Assembly: GCA_023443745.1 (NCBI GenBank) | Contig: JAEZTB010000002.1 | Coordinates: 203,158 to 267,157, forward strand | Length of the DNA stretch: 64,000 bases | Origin: Bacillota bacterium | Lineage (GTDB): Bacteria; Bacillota; Clostridia; DSM-8532 | Reading direction: 5' to 3' | Part shown: one piece after another, positions 44,714 through 54,243 of the stretch | Position numbering within the stretch: the first letter of the stretch is position 1 | Layout: each line of letters begins with the position of its first letter | The notes under the pieces: generated by a model | The model's input: only the letters and a program-made list of their open reading frames with translations | Databases searched by the model: none | What the model was told of the DNA's origin: nothing | Position numbers and translations under genes: made by a program

Positions 44714-44940
44714 CATGCCTCCACTTGGGTAGACTGTCTGCAATAGCTCATAAAGGGGTCTTTTATAGCACAAAACAAACTGATATATAATGTCAGCTGC
44801 CAATACCTGCACTATCCGCTAAAATGAGCATAGCAAAAAAGTCTATCCAACGATAGGGGCTTACATTTTTATTGCCATACTTATCTTAAGCGCATAGATG
44901 CAGTCATCACACACCTCCATTTTTCATGATAACAGCCTCA

Positions 44941-45609
44941 TCAGTAGGATTGCAAAAGGTTACTGCTCCATGAGATGATTTTATCATAATATACGACCAA
45001 ATCAGCCTCATCCGTCGCAGTTAGCTTTTTTCTATCGATACAAATTTTAAGTATCTCTTTATCGATCCCATCTAAATGATTTACCAGTTCTGTCTTACTG
45101 CTTAAATATTGGTTTGTTTCATCAAAATATTTGGCTTGCAAAATGAAAAAAGCTGACTTGTAGAGTACCGATAAAATTTCAGCGCTGTTTTTATAAATAT
45201 AATTATGGCAGCACGCATGATACAGGTTGCAGGCACCTATTTTTATGGCACGCTTAACATCCGCTTTGTCGATCAGTGGTAGTAAATAGTCGATGCTGCC
45301 GTAGATTGGTTGCGTATCATAATAGAGCTGAAACAGATCAGATTTCTCCCAAGCTAAGATCTCACTTTGCCCGGAAATAAATCCACAGGCTTTTTCTTTA
45401 TAAGGCATTTTAGATATTATTTCTCGATATCTTTTCAAATCCTGTATAGTCAGCTCATTCAAAATAATAACAATATCTATATCACTGCTATCACTCGCTT
45501 CTTTGCGTCTATAGCTTCCCTGCAAACCAATAAAAGCGACTCTATCTCCATATTCTTTTTTTATTTTCGAAACAAGTTCATCTATCCAATCATCAATAAC
45601 GAAGCTCAT
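44941..45609 (-). CDS. Nucleotidyltransferase-domain protein
   Basis: About 222 residues from ATG 45609 (MSFVIDDWIDEL), 6 nt after GAGGT; a GTG at 45615 overlaps the site. The motif GSYRRKEASDSSDIDIVII carries the GS...DxD metal triad of the pol-beta nucleotidyltransferases. A C-terminal helical part follows. Relatives include aminoglycoside nucleotidyltransferases and toxin-antitoxin MNT proteins; neither is proven. It lies in a run of minus-strand genes with the Erm gene. Confidence 0.8.
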   Translation of the reverse strand: MSFVIDDWIDELVSKIKKEYGDRVAFIGLQGSYRRKEASDSSDIDIVIILNELTIQDLKRYREIISKMPYKEKACGFISGQSEILAWEKSDLFQLYYDTQPIYGSIDYLLPLIDKADVKRAIKIGACNLYHACCHNYIYKNSAEILSVLYKSAFFILQAKYFDETNQYLSSKTELVNHLDGIDKEILKICIDRKKLTATDEADLVVYYDKIISWSSNLLQSY

Positions 45610-45648
45610 CTTCACACCTCGTAAACTCTATTTTTATATTTTGTAGAA

Positions 45649-46527
45649 CTATTCAGTAACATGGCTAAGGTATTTATCTAAAAGGTAAGTAACCCATTCT
45701 CCTTTTGCTCCGCGTTTATCAAAGCTAACAAAGCCATCAGTCTTATAGATATAATTTATTCGCCAACCAACGTCCTTAATTTGTTTGCTTTTTACAAAAG
45801 CGATTGCATCTTTTACGTGTGGATCATTCATCTTTTTTGTCATATAGGCGATATCAAGCAATTCAATAATATTCAACTGATAGGATTGGGGATATGCTAT
45901 ATCAAGTATGTGCTTGGTTATGGGCTCTTTATTGGACAAACGTTGAAATAAGTTATGCCGCAAAAGATAGTCTGTACCGATATTAATCATATCCATTACT
46001 CTATTATCCATAGCAGTGCAATTGAAAGAATAGTACAGCAAGGCTTTTACCGTTTTCGCAATCCCGATATAACAGGGTGTTGATTGCATACATCCGCCAT
46101 ATTTTCTAATCCCTGTTCCAGTCCAAAGCGTTTTTTTGTTTCTTCCAAACACCTGATAATTCTTGATCCATTCAACCGCACATTTGACGTAGGGTAAATC
46201 TGTATACCCAAGCTTTGAATACGCTTCTATGAGCATAGCATTATAGCAGGGCAGTAAATCTGCACTTTTTCCGGTGATGGAAAATCCTTCTGATGTGGTG
46301 TATGCTTTCTCTATATATTCCATCAGATTCTGTGTGTATTTTAATCTTCCTGCATAAGGAATTTCTGAAAGTGCCAATAGTCTCCATATGGAATATAATG
46401 AATTCTTAGAAAACTCACTGGTAAGCGAGCGGATCAACTCAGAAGAAGATAGCAAACTATCTATCATCTCATCCGTTAGCTCTTTGCCGTTATCAAAATA
46501 TGTTTTAAGCAATAAAGCATTATCCAT
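45649..46527 (-). CDS. Alpha/alpha-toroid (prenyltransferase-like) protein, unknown
   Basis: 292 residues, almost entirely helical, with repeated hydrophobic pairs of helices like the alpha/alpha-toroid fold of terpene cyclases and prenyltransferase beta subunits. I see no DDxxD or DxDD acid motif; a YGGCMQSTPCYIGIAKTVKALL segment and KSKQIKDVGWRINY near the end are the clearest repeats. AAGGGG is 8 nt before the ATG. It sits between two nucleotidyltransferase genes. I do not know its function and the fold call is tentative. Confidence 0.55.
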   Translation of the reverse strand: MDNALLLKTYFDNGKELTDEMIDSLLSSSELIRSLTSEFSKNSLYSIWRLLALSEIPYAGRLKYTQNLMEYIEKAYTTSEGFSITGKSADLLPCYNAMLIEAYSKLGYTDLPYVKCAVEWIKNYQVFGRNKKTLWTGTGIRKYGGCMQSTPCYIGIAKTVKALLYYSFNCTAMDNRVMDMINIGTDYLLRHNLFQRLSNKEPITKHILDIAYPQSYQLNIIELLDIAYMTKKMNDPHVKDAIAFVKSKQIKDVGWRINYIYKTDGFVSFDKRGAKGEWVTYLLDKYLSHVTE

Positions 46528-46548
46528 ACAGTTTGCCCCTTGGCGTTT

Positions 46549-47370
46549 CTATAATAATCCGTTTACTTCGTTTATTAATTCTTTCAGATGGTTACATGCG
46601 CTTAATAAATCAGTACCAGCAAAAGAGAAAATAGTATCCACTCTGTTTTTATAATTATCAGGATGAATATTAAATGTATCAATCATCTTCACTGCTTTTT
46701 TCTCATTGATGCAGTATTGTTCATTTAATGCAAAAAGTACTTGATTAAGTGCAGATATTGAACGCACAATGTGAGCTACTACATAATAAGCATCGTCTCT
46801 GGTGATATTTTTTTCTGCCAGCATCAATGAAAAACCGGCTTCAAAGGAAAAGAGATGAATGATCTCTTTCTTTAATTCTTGTGGATATTCTTCTGCAATG
46901 GTTTTTAGCTTTAATATTTCATCATTTTTACTCCATAGCAACTTACTAATGGCCAGTTCACCCACATAAATTGCATTAAAATAGGCATGTGGATGTCCAG
47001 TTTGATAATGTCGGGTAACAAGCCCTTCTCTACATTCCTGAATCGCTTTTTTTACCCGACTTACATCTCGCAAAATAAAGTCAACAGGTAAATTATCAAT
47101 GCTAAGCCAACAGCCGCCATCCACCCATTTCCCCCATTCTCCAGGCCTTGCAAGAAGATGTTCTCTATGTTCTTGATCCAATTCTTGCGCTCTCTTATCT
47201 AATAGAGACAAGTCGATTGTTTCTTTATCATAATACAAACCTATATCAATATCAGAATCAGAACTGTGAGTACCTTTAGCACGAGAGCCACCCAGCACGA
47301 TTGCCTCAAGGCCTTTTATGTTTTTTAATGAATCAATAACCTTATTAATGATATCTATAATATCTCTCAC
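46549..47370 (-). CDS. Nucleotidyltransferase-domain protein
   Basis: About 273 residues from GTG 47370 (VRDIIDIINKVIDSL), about 7 nt after AAAGGA; in-frame starts further upstream are less well placed. The motif LGGSRAKGTHSSDSDIDIGLYY is the GS...DxD nucleotidyltransferase signature, followed by a helical C-terminal region. It resembles ANT-type and DUF4111/DUF4037 proteins; the substrate is open. Different in sequence from its neighbour at 44941, so not a recent duplicate. Confidence 0.8.
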   Translation of the reverse strand: MRDIIDIINKVIDSLKNIKGLEAIVLGGSRAKGTHSSDSDIDIGLYYDKETIDLSLLDKRAQELDQEHREHLLARPGEWGKWVDGGCWLSIDNLPVDFILRDVSRVKKAIQECREGLVTRHYQTGHPHAYFNAIYVGELAISKLLWSKNDEILKLKTIAEEYPQELKKEIIHLFSFEAGFSLMLAEKNITRDDAYYVVAHIVRSISALNQVLFALNEQYCINEKKAVKMIDTFNIHPDNYKNRVDTIFSFAGTDLLSACNHLKELINEVNGLL

Positions 47371-47519
47371 TTCTAGTTCCTTTCTATCAAAAAGTAGCAA
47401 GTCTAAAAACATCATACCTTTTAAGATGACTAGACTAAGGGAGCAAAGAAAGGTTGATGACAATGGAACAAATATATCGTATCAAAATTATGGATAAATA
47501 TGAAGGTAGAACTTAGTTT

Positions 47520-47927
47520 TTATTTGTTGTTTCGCAGACTGTTTCCAAAGGAGTTAAGCCTTTCGCTGGGCTCATACTTTGTACGGTAGCAGGTGCCGTC
47601 CAGAAAAAGAAAGGTTCCGTAGGCGCCGATGGTATGAACCTTTCCGCCCCGCAGTGTAATCGTAGCTTGAACCAATTGCCCGTCATACTCCCGCCCGCTC
47701 TCATCAACCCGGTAGATCACAAGCTCCCGCAGCACTTCACATAGTTCCGCAATCTTATCTTGGGCACTCAAAGGAATCGTTTGATCCGGGGGGATGAGCA
47801 AGATTTCAGCGGATACAATCTCCTGCGGGGAAAGCGTATCAAAGGGCTTTGTGCCCCAGGGTTTCAAAAACAGGAGAAGCAATGCTGCCAGAAAAAGCAG
47901 ACCAAGAATCAACATCAGTCGTTTCAT
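47520..47927 (-). CDS. Small membrane-anchored protein of the sigma-factor operon
   Basis: About 135 residues from ATG 47927 (MKRLMLILGLLFLAALLLLFLK), 9 nt after GAGG; the ATG at 47936 is too close to the site. An N-terminal membrane helix is followed by a hydrophilic domain (TIPLSAQDKIAELCEVLRELV, GTFLFLDGTCYR). I do not recognise the family. It starts one nucleotide after the TAA of the anti-sigma gene, so the three genes form one coupled operon and it may be a further sensor or an effector of the same stress pathway. Confidence 0.65.
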   Translation of the reverse strand: MKRLMLILGLLFLAALLLLFLKPWGTKPFDTLSPQEIVSAEILLIPPDQTIPLSAQDKIAELCEVLRELVIYRVDESGREYDGQLVQATITLRGGKVHTIGAYGTFLFLDGTCYRTKYEPSERLNSFGNSLRNNK

Positions 47928-47928
47928 T

Positions 47929-49467
47929 TTATTCATCCTCTTTCACCGGCCTTATTTCTAAATAATAATGCTCTGCGGCAGGGTCAAGCGTGACCGTTAC
48001 CACGCCACCCGGCAGGTCAAAGCCGAAGTTTTGCCGAACGATTTCGATGTACTCCGTGTTCATCACCTCTGCCGTCAGCGCTTCAAAATGCAGATTGCTG
48101 CCAAGGCGCGTGACCATATCGTAGCCCTGCAGCCCCATATTTTCTGAACCGGAACAGGCGAAGTCAAAGCTTGGACTTTTGTGCAGGTCGGCTGTGACAA
48201 TAACACTTTCTCCGACAGGAATCGTAACTGGAAACTCCAGATAGAGTACACGCCCCAGCACATTCGTCTCTGAAATGACGTCAAACAGTCTGCCCGCCTG
48301 ATACCGATCGGCAACGGCGTCCGAAAAGGTACCATATTGATACAAAAGCTGCGCCACAGCGCCTACAAACATCTCTCTGGAAACACCCGCAGGAATACCA
48401 CCATCTCCGTACTGCGAAAAATAATCAGTGACCAGTCTATCCACAACGTCAGACAGCACCGCTTCATACCGGGTGACAGTGGCGGATACCCCCTCGAGCT
48501 CATTGCCCTTTTCGCAGCCACCGTTTTTATACCCCTGTAAGGCATAGTCCCCGATATCCTCGCCAATCACGATCAGCAGCTTGCTTTCTGAACGCATGGA
48601 AACACCATCCGGCACAAAATAGCTGTACCGCAGATAGCCATTGTCTCCCCACTCTGTTCCTTCAAAGCCATATTGCAGGATGGTGGTTTTGCTTCGGTCA
48701 ATGGAAAAGGAAACAGCCTGTGTTGCCGCTTGATATTGATCAAGGGGCGCTTTAAAATCGGAAAACTCGTATACCGTTACCTTTTGATTAAGTGGCGGAA
48801 AAGGTGATAACGCATTTCTTTGATAGCTTCCATCCTCTAAAAGCCCTTTGTAACCCTCCCAACTGTTGATCTGCCGGAGGTTCGCGCTCCCGTCCGGATC
48901 ATCTGCGCCATACACCCCTGTAAAACTACCGGAATAGCTGCCAGCCCGCAGGACAGTCCGCACCTCCTCTCCTCCCACAGTAATAGCTGGCTGCTGCTGC
49001 TCCAGCTCACTAAATTTTCCCGTGAAGGGGTAAAGGACGGTTACCGTACGCTCTTGCTCTGAATTATTGGAAAGAACATAGCTGTCCCGCACCTGCGTGC
49101 CCCGTTCGTAAAAGGAGTCCTCACTGGCGAGTGAAAAATCATAGGAGATATGGCGACTTGCGGTGACCGCGTCTTGCGCCTCCATCAAAGTAAGGGGGAA
49201 CACCGGCCCGGCATAGGACATGAATACAGTACTGCCATCCGCGTGACCACTACCGCCGCTTCCGGCATTTTCAACGATAGGCGATAAATTCCGCCAAACC
49301 ATGGCGCCGCCAAGTCCAGCCACCAAAACGGCGCAGGCGGCTATCACACCCCATGTTTTCCATTTGGGACGGGCTGCCTTCGGCTTTGTATCCTGTGCCT
49401 GCTCGATAAGGTCATCTCGAATCCCCGTAATGGCATCGAACAGCTTTTTTTCCTGTTCACGGCTCAT
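47929..49467 (-). CDS. Probable anti-sigma factor with large extracytoplasmic domain
   Basis: 512 residues. Residues 1-40 are cytoplasmic and charged, a membrane helix follows (about 43-61, GVIAACAVLVAGLGGAMVW), and about 440 residues lie outside, starting with a Gly/Ser-rich linker. Partnering with the ECF sigma gene, which overlaps by 4 nt (ATGA), suggests that the cytoplasmic tail holds the sigma factor and the outer domain senses wall or envelope stress. The tail is shorter than classical ZAS domains, and I see no HxxxCxxC zinc motif. Confidence 0.7.
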   Translation of the reverse strand: MSREQEKKLFDAITGIRDDLIEQAQDTKPKAARPKWKTWGVIAACAVLVAGLGGAMVWRNLSPIVENAGSGGSGHADGSTVFMSYAGPVFPLTLMEAQDAVTASRHISYDFSLASEDSFYERGTQVRDSYVLSNNSEQERTVTVLYPFTGKFSELEQQQPAITVGGEEVRTVLRAGSYSGSFTGVYGADDPDGSANLRQINSWEGYKGLLEDGSYQRNALSPFPPLNQKVTVYEFSDFKAPLDQYQAATQAVSFSIDRSKTTILQYGFEGTEWGDNGYLRYSYFVPDGVSMRSESKLLIVIGEDIGDYALQGYKNGGCEKGNELEGVSATVTRYEAVLSDVVDRLVTDYFSQYGDGGIPAGVSREMFVGAVAQLLYQYGTFSDAVADRYQAGRLFDVISETNVLGRVLYLEFPVTIPVGESVIVTADLHKSPSFDFACSGSENMGLQGYDMVTRLGSNLHFEALTAEVMNTEYIEIVRQNFGFDLPGGVVTVTLDPAAEHYYLEIRPVKEDE

Positions 49468-50021
49468 ATTGCCACCCCTTTCTCTGCCAAATAAGCCCCA
49501 AGGCTTTTGCGCATGCGGAACATTCGCCCGGCCAATTTATTCGACGCAATGCCGCAGGAGGCAGCGAGCTTTTGCAGTGCCTCTCCGTTCCAGTATCTCT
49601 GCACAAAGAGAAGCCGATCCGACACAGAAATCGTGTCCAGCCAATCGCTGATGTGCTGCGAAAGCGCCTGTGCCTCCAGTATTTCCTCCGTTGTTTTAGT
49701 ATCGGGAATACAGTCCGCAAGCTCCGACAGAAGCGCTTCGATTTCCATATAACGCTTCTGCGCCCGGTTATGGTGCCAACGGTTGATGGAAAGATTGCGA
49801 ACAATCCTACCAAGCCACACACGAAAAGCAGCGGGCCTCTCCGACGGGATGGCGTTCCATGCCCTATGGTAGGCGTCGCTGACACATTCCTCGGCATCCT
49901 CTGACACCGACAGAATATTCATAGCAAGGCTGTGACAGAATTTGCCGTATTTACAGTCGGTTTCTCGAATCGCGGCTTCGTCGCGGCTCCAGTAAAGAGC
50001 AATGATTTCGTGGTCTTCCAC
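49464..50021 (-). CDS. ECF RNA polymerase sigma factor
   Basis: 185 residues from a GTG 7 nt after GGAG. Region 2 (about 20-80, with DAEECVSDAYHRAWNAIP) and region 4 (about 120-170, ISVSDRLLFVQRYWNGEALQKLA followed by an HTH) are present; region 1 and 3 are absent, as in ECF factors. It heads a three-gene operon with a membrane anti-sigma-like protein and a small anchored protein. Confidence 0.9.
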   Translation of the reverse strand: MEDHEIIALYWSRDEAAIRETDCKYGKFCHSLAMNILSVSEDAEECVSDAYHRAWNAIPSERPAAFRVWLGRIVRNLSINRWHHNRAQKRYMEIEALLSELADCIPDTKTTEEILEAQALSQHISDWLDTISVSDRLLFVQRYWNGEALQKLAASCGIASNKLAGRMFRMRKSLGAYLAEKGVAI

Positions 50022-50292
50022 GCCACCTCTCCTCTCATAGCAAATAAAGTGCCTTCACTGATATAGACAGGAAAATTCATGGAATATTCGCCGCTTTTAG
50101 AATTTTATTTTAACATAAATATGAACCCTGCCATAGATTGACCACCCTTATGCGAGAATTGTCTGGACGATAGTAAGGCAGGCTGTTACACCTACCCTTA
50201 AAAGACAATAATAGATACTATACTATTCAAAATGAACCGAAATCGAACTGTTCAATCTGTTCCAATGTAAGTTTATTATTAGAACTGGATAT

Positions 50293-50394
50293 CTATATGT
50301 TAATTCTCTGATTTTTTAACTCGTTTTCCTTTGTAACGACTATCTGTTCATATCTTTCAATTTTATTATTCAGGCGTTCCAAAGTTTTCTGCAT
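50293..50394 (-). pseudogene. Short coiled-coil remnant ORF
   Basis: A 33-codon frame from ATG 50394 to TAG 50295-50293 (MQKTLERLNNKIERYEQI, then VVTKENELKNQRINI). After the TAG the same frame continues as a plausible peptide until 50243 or so. It overlaps the end of the truncated dehydrogenase frame, so it looks like the 3' scrap of another gene joined there by a deletion. Its short coiled-coil pattern recalls small proteins of mobile elements, but the match is weak. The rest of 50022-50292 holds the sigma-factor upstream region and nothing else I could see. Confidence 0.45.
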
Positions 50395-50588
50395 ATACCA
50401 CCGAATTCATACACTTTCCGGCCCTCAAGTATTGCTTTCACCTTGTCAATCAGACCGCTCCTTTTCGCGCTTCCGCCTCCGTAGGTGATGAGTACGGTAG
50501 CCTCCTTGGGAACATGCTGATCGATACCATCCAGTCTGTCCTTCCCAAATAAGATATGTGTCGGATTATGAAAATCAAAGTTAAACAT
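50370..50588 (-). pseudogene. Truncated iron-containing alcohol dehydrogenase (YqhD/BdhA-like)
   Basis: 72 codons that match only the first fifth of a roughly 390-residue iron-dependent alcohol dehydrogenase: MFNFDFHNPTHILFGKDRL, VLITYGGGSAKRSGL and a truncated KVYEFGGI. In intact relatives EFGGI is followed by EPNP; here the frame changes to ICRKLWNA and stops. The ribosome-binding site GGGAGG and start are intact, so the break is in the coding part. It is a clear remnant. Confidence 0.85.
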
Positions 50589-50617
50589 AGTATAATCCTC
50601 CCTCTGTTAGCACTTTT

Positions 50618-51778
50618 TTATTTACCTAAAAGCTGAATGGCCTGTTTCATTTTATCGATAATATCCACGCCAAACGGGCAGTTTTTCATGCATAGGCCAC
50701 ATTCGATGCAATCACCTGCATGGTACTTTAGAAGCTCGTAATGGTCCCTTAAGGTTTCGGGAACTCCATCCTGGACGAGCACCAAATCCAGATATTTATT
50801 AACGGATGCAATATCGATCTTTTTTGAGCACGGGGCACAGTGTCCGCAGTACATACAGTGTCCGTAAAACGAGGTTTTAGGGGCACTGGCAAGAACTTCA
50901 CTGTAATCCCTTTCTTTGTTGCTTGCGGAAACATAAGCGGTTGCCGCAAGAACTTGATCCGTATTGAAAGCACCAACCATAACTGAAGCAACCGCCGGTC
51001 TGGTCAAACAGTAATGCAGGCACTGTACCGGGGTCAGCGCTTTTTCAAAGGGAGAATCTTTGTCCCTTAACAGCACTCCGGCACCATATCCCTTCATAAC
51101 TGTTAAAGCAACACCCGCATTTTCACATGTCCGGTACAACTGGTCACGCTTCGGATCAATCCCTTCATAGGTTCTGTCTTTAAATGTGCCTTCTTCAAAT
51201 AGGACGTTTACATCCTCAATAGATGGCAGCATATCATAAGCCGCGTTGATACTAAATAAAATCACATCAATAATGCCTGTTTCCACCGCCCGAAAAGCGA
51301 TCTCCGTATTATGGGTTGAGATACCAAGAGATTTTATAACTCCCCTTTTTTTTAATTCTTTTGCGTATTCGATGATTTCTCCATTGAAGATACCGTCAAA
51401 ATCCTTTTGATTATCAACATAATGAATCATCCCAACATCCACATAATCCAATTGCATTCTGGATAAAAAATCTTCATATGCATGGACGGCTTCACGATAA
51501 TCCCTGGTACGCCGATATTGTCCTTGATCCCATGCAGAGCCTATATGACCTTCAACCACAAAGCTATTGCGGGGATATCGGCTTAACGCACGGCCAACAT
51601 TGCTTCTAACCTCCGGATTGGAATTATAGATGTCAATAAAATTGATGCCTTCTTTAAAAGCGCAGTCAAGGATTTCCTGGCATTCTTCATAGCTCTTATT
51701 TTCAAATCCCTCGCCGCCAATCCCAATGGCACTTACCTTGATTCCTGTTCTCCCTAATGTGCGGTATTCCAAAGTCAT
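50618..51778 (-). CDS. Aldo/keto reductase with C-terminal ferredoxin-like domain
   Basis: 386 residues. AKR barrel with the phosphate-binding N-terminus LGRTGIKVSAIGIGGEGF, the catalytic FIDIYNS region, and GVIKSLGIST. The C-terminal 80 residues carry two Cys groups, CMYCGHCAPC and CIECGLCMKNC, of the [4Fe-4S] ferredoxin type found in many clostridial AKRs. It is likely a reductase fed by electrons from the Fe-S domain. The gene stands alone, next to the dehydrogenase remnant and starts with ATG 51778, close to an A/T-rich upstream region. Confidence 0.88.
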   Translation of the reverse strand: MTLEYRTLGRTGIKVSAIGIGGEGFENKSYEECQEILDCAFKEGINFIDIYNSNPEVRSNVGRALSRYPRNSFVVEGHIGSAWDQGQYRRTRDYREAVHAYEDFLSRMQLDYVDVGMIHYVDNQKDFDGIFNGEIIEYAKELKKRGVIKSLGISTHNTEIAFRAVETGIIDVILFSINAAYDMLPSIEDVNVLFEEGTFKDRTYEGIDPKRDQLYRTCENAGVALTVMKGYGAGVLLRDKDSPFEKALTPVQCLHYCLTRPAVASVMVGAFNTDQVLAATAYVSASNKERDYSEVLASAPKTSFYGHCMYCGHCAPCSKKIDIASVNKYLDLVLVQDGVPETLRDHYELLKYHAGDCIECGLCMKNCPFGVDIIDKMKQAIQLLGK

Positions 51779-51932
51779 ACGCCTCCTTTTCCGTATTGGG
51801 CTTCAGCTATACTCTATCACCTGGAGCTCACTCAAAGTCAATAGCCAATTCTTTATTTTCTATAAATATGGTCTACCTAGCCATTCCTCAAATGCATGAT
51901 TTTGTTTTAGAATTGCGTTTATAAAACCTTAT

Positions 51933-52646
51933 CTATTCAGAAATGATAACTAACGAAAAAGATTCCATTGCATCATATTTTTCCTTATTAAAACTTCCAT
52001 AAAGCTCTGCTTTATTAAATCCTGATGCTACTAACACTTCTTTTAACTCAGCAGACCTAACCGGATATAATGGCACATGATTTTCCAGCACTTCTTTGTT
52101 AACGGTCAAAATCGTCTTAAAATCTACTTTATGTTGATCAGGTGAATAGCTGTAGTATCTTTCAAAGGTTAAATTCTTCTCTTCATTTTTAATGGTAGGA
52201 AGACTCTTTATTCCTCTTTCTAATATCCGGTCATAGTTAATAATTTGCAGAATTAGCTTTCCATCAGGTTTAAGCTTATTCTTACATGATTTAAGGAACA
52301 ATTCTATTTCATAAAGGCTATCTAAATGGACTAACGAGTTCCCTATACAAAATATCAAATCAAATGTCCCGGACAAATCATTTATATTCAACATATTTAG
52401 AACCAGGGAATTTATTTTTTTATCTTTTTCTTTTAAGCTTAGAACCATTTTTTCATCCAAATCTATGGCGGTTATGGAATAACCCCTATCACTAAGGCTT
52501 TTTGAATATCCTCCACTTCCACAGGCTACATCAAGAATATCCTTTGGTGGCTTGCCTGCAGTTTCTTTAATCAATTGCAGTTGCGCTGCTCCAGTTGGAA
52601 AAATATCATCATAATACTTAGCAATCTCTGTATAAAAGTTTGTCAT
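51933..52646 (-). CDS. Class I SAM-dependent methyltransferase
   Basis: About 237 residues from ATG 52646 (MTNFYTEIAKYYDDIF), 7 nt after GGAGG; the longer frame to 52700 is unlikely. Motif I reads ILDVACGSGGYSKSLS, with a post-motif acidic ITAIDLDEKM and a DLIFCIGNSLVHL segment. The substrate is unknown. It is a single gene, divergent from the sugar-dehydrogenase-like gene. Confidence 0.87.
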   Translation of the reverse strand: MTNFYTEIAKYYDDIFPTGAAQLQLIKETAGKPPKDILDVACGSGGYSKSLSDRGYSITAIDLDEKMVLSLKEKDKKINSLVLNMLNINDLSGTFDLIFCIGNSLVHLDSLYEIELFLKSCKNKLKPDGKLILQIINYDRILERGIKSLPTIKNEEKNLTFERYYSYSPDQHKVDFKTILTVNKEVLENHVPLYPVRSAELKEVLVASGFNKAELYGSFNKEKYDAMESFSLVIISE

Positions 52647-52832
52647 ATCATAACCTCCACTTACCCTCATATCTTTGTCACATCGTCGGCGTTCATTCAT
52701 ACTAAATATTTACCCTTTTTCTGAAGTCCGATTCTTAAAATATCCGTTCAGGATATTTGCGTTTGGGTACTAACAGAACAGTTTAAACCATATTCTTATT
52801 AAAGAAAACAATAAATAGGGGTGTAAACATAG

Positions 52833-54242
52833 TTGATAAAAGTTAGCTTACGACCCATTGTCAGTAAGATTAATTTGCCCACTGTTTTGAAAACAGCTAT
52901 ACTTCCGGGTAGCTCAACCGAAAGACTATTTATTGCAACCCAGGTAGGAGAAATCTTTTATATAGGAAACAGAGTTATTGAGACTTTTTTAGATATTCGC
53001 CCACGAATCTTAAAACTAGGTGTTTCTAGTGGTGGTTATGATGAGCGGGGTTTGCTAGGGCTGGCGTTTCATCCCCAATTTCATTATAACGGGTTTTTTT
53101 ATCTTCATTATTCAGTTGTTGGAACACAAGGTCCAGGTGCTCTTACTAGTCCTTTTGAGCCTAACCCTTGTGACCCCAGAACCTTAAATCTGAAGTGGAT
53201 AAATAGAGAAAACCAATATGATCATATTGATACAGTTGAAGAATGGGTTTTTCAATCGAATGGTCAGCCTCAAAAACGTCGGACATTACTTAATATAAGA
53301 AGACCATTTTTAAATCATAATGGCGTTAATAGCTTAAATTTTTCACCTGAGACAGGAAAACTAGTTTTAACAACCGGAGACGGTGGATCAGGATATGATC
53401 CTTTCAATCTAAGCCAGGATGATATGGAAATCGCGGGTAAAATAATAGAAATTGATGTAGCCAGGAATACATCTATCGATAATCCACCCGTAGTTACACG
53501 TTTTAATGAGCTTCCCGCACCTATTCAAGTAACGCTCGCGGTAATGGCCAAAGGGGTTCGCAATATACCGGGAATTTCATTTCAAAGGTTTAATAATCAG
53601 TACATCAAGTATGTCGGACAAGTAGGACAGGATCTGGTAGAGTCGATTTTTTCATTCGTACATTATAAACCAATACCGGTTACTCAGATTATCCAAGCGT
53701 CTTTAATGAGAGCTGAGCCTGACCAGGAAGGATTTATTAACTTTGGCTGGCGAGGGTGGGAAGGTGCTTTTCCTACTTCGATTATAAGGGACTGCCCTGC
53801 AAATTCGACTTTGGATGCAGAAACAATTGCTTATTACGATGAAGCAATAAAAACATCAGTAAAGCGTATTCAGCCACTAACAAGTTATTTTCATAAAGAA
53901 CCCCGACCCGATAAGTTTGGAGCAACTGCACTTACAGGAGTCCGCCCATACATGGGAAATGAAATCCCCGGTTTAACGGGAAGCGTTGTATTTACTGATC
54001 TAGCTCGGGATGAAGAATCGCAACCCCCGATTAGAGGAGTTTTAGCTTATACCAGGGTAAGAACAGATTGTAAACTGAGTGACTTTAGTGTTATTGAAAC
54101 CGATTATAATTTTGGGTCGCAATCGGCCTATTATGTTAGTTTGGGAACTAATCTGGATCAAACCAGACTATATTTAGGGGTTTATGGCTCTATGAAAGTT
54201 GCTGATTTTAACCAAGGTACTGTTTTTGAAATTGTTCCATGA
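52833..54242 (+). CDS. PQQ-dependent sugar dehydrogenase-like beta-propeller protein
   Basis: 469 residues starting at TTG 52833, about 11 nt after AGGGG. Family features are ERLFIATQVGEIFYI, the DERGLLGLAFHPQFHYNGFFYLHY block, the NHNGVNSLNFSPETGKLVLTTGDGG strand and the GWRGWEGAFPTS motif. The glucose/sorbosone dehydrogenase fold is a six-bladed propeller. There is no signal peptide, so it would be cytoplasmic, which is unusual for PQQ enzymes. It may be a lactonase/hydrolase relative. It meets the GTPase gene head to head with one nucleotide between stop codons. Confidence 0.82.
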   Translation: MIKVSLRPIVSKINLPTVLKTAILPGSSTERLFIATQVGEIFYIGNRVIETFLDIRPRILKLGVSSGGYDERGLLGLAFHPQFHYNGFFYLHYSVVGTQGPGALTSPFEPNPCDPRTLNLKWINRENQYDHIDTVEEWVFQSNGQPQKRRTLLNIRRPFLNHNGVNSLNFSPETGKLVLTTGDGGSGYDPFNLSQDDMEIAGKIIEIDVARNTSIDNPPVVTRFNELPAPIQVTLAVMAKGVRNIPGISFQRFNNQYIKYVGQVGQDLVESIFSFVHYKPIPVTQIIQASLMRAEPDQEGFINFGWRGWEGAFPTSIIRDCPANSTLDAETIAYYDEAIKTSVKRIQPLTSYFHKEPRPDKFGATALTGVRPYMGNEIPGLTGSVVFTDLARDEESQPPIRGVLAYTRVRTDCKLSDFSVIETDYNFGSQSAYYVSLGTNLDQTRLYLGVYGSMKVADFNQGTVFEIVP

Positions 54243-54243
54243 T

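Noticed and set aside
44674..44751. 25-codon frame upstream of the Erm gene as leader peptide.
   Set aside because: It spans the hairpin but has no clear ribosome-binding site and no known stalling motif; kept only as a possibility in the hairpin entry.
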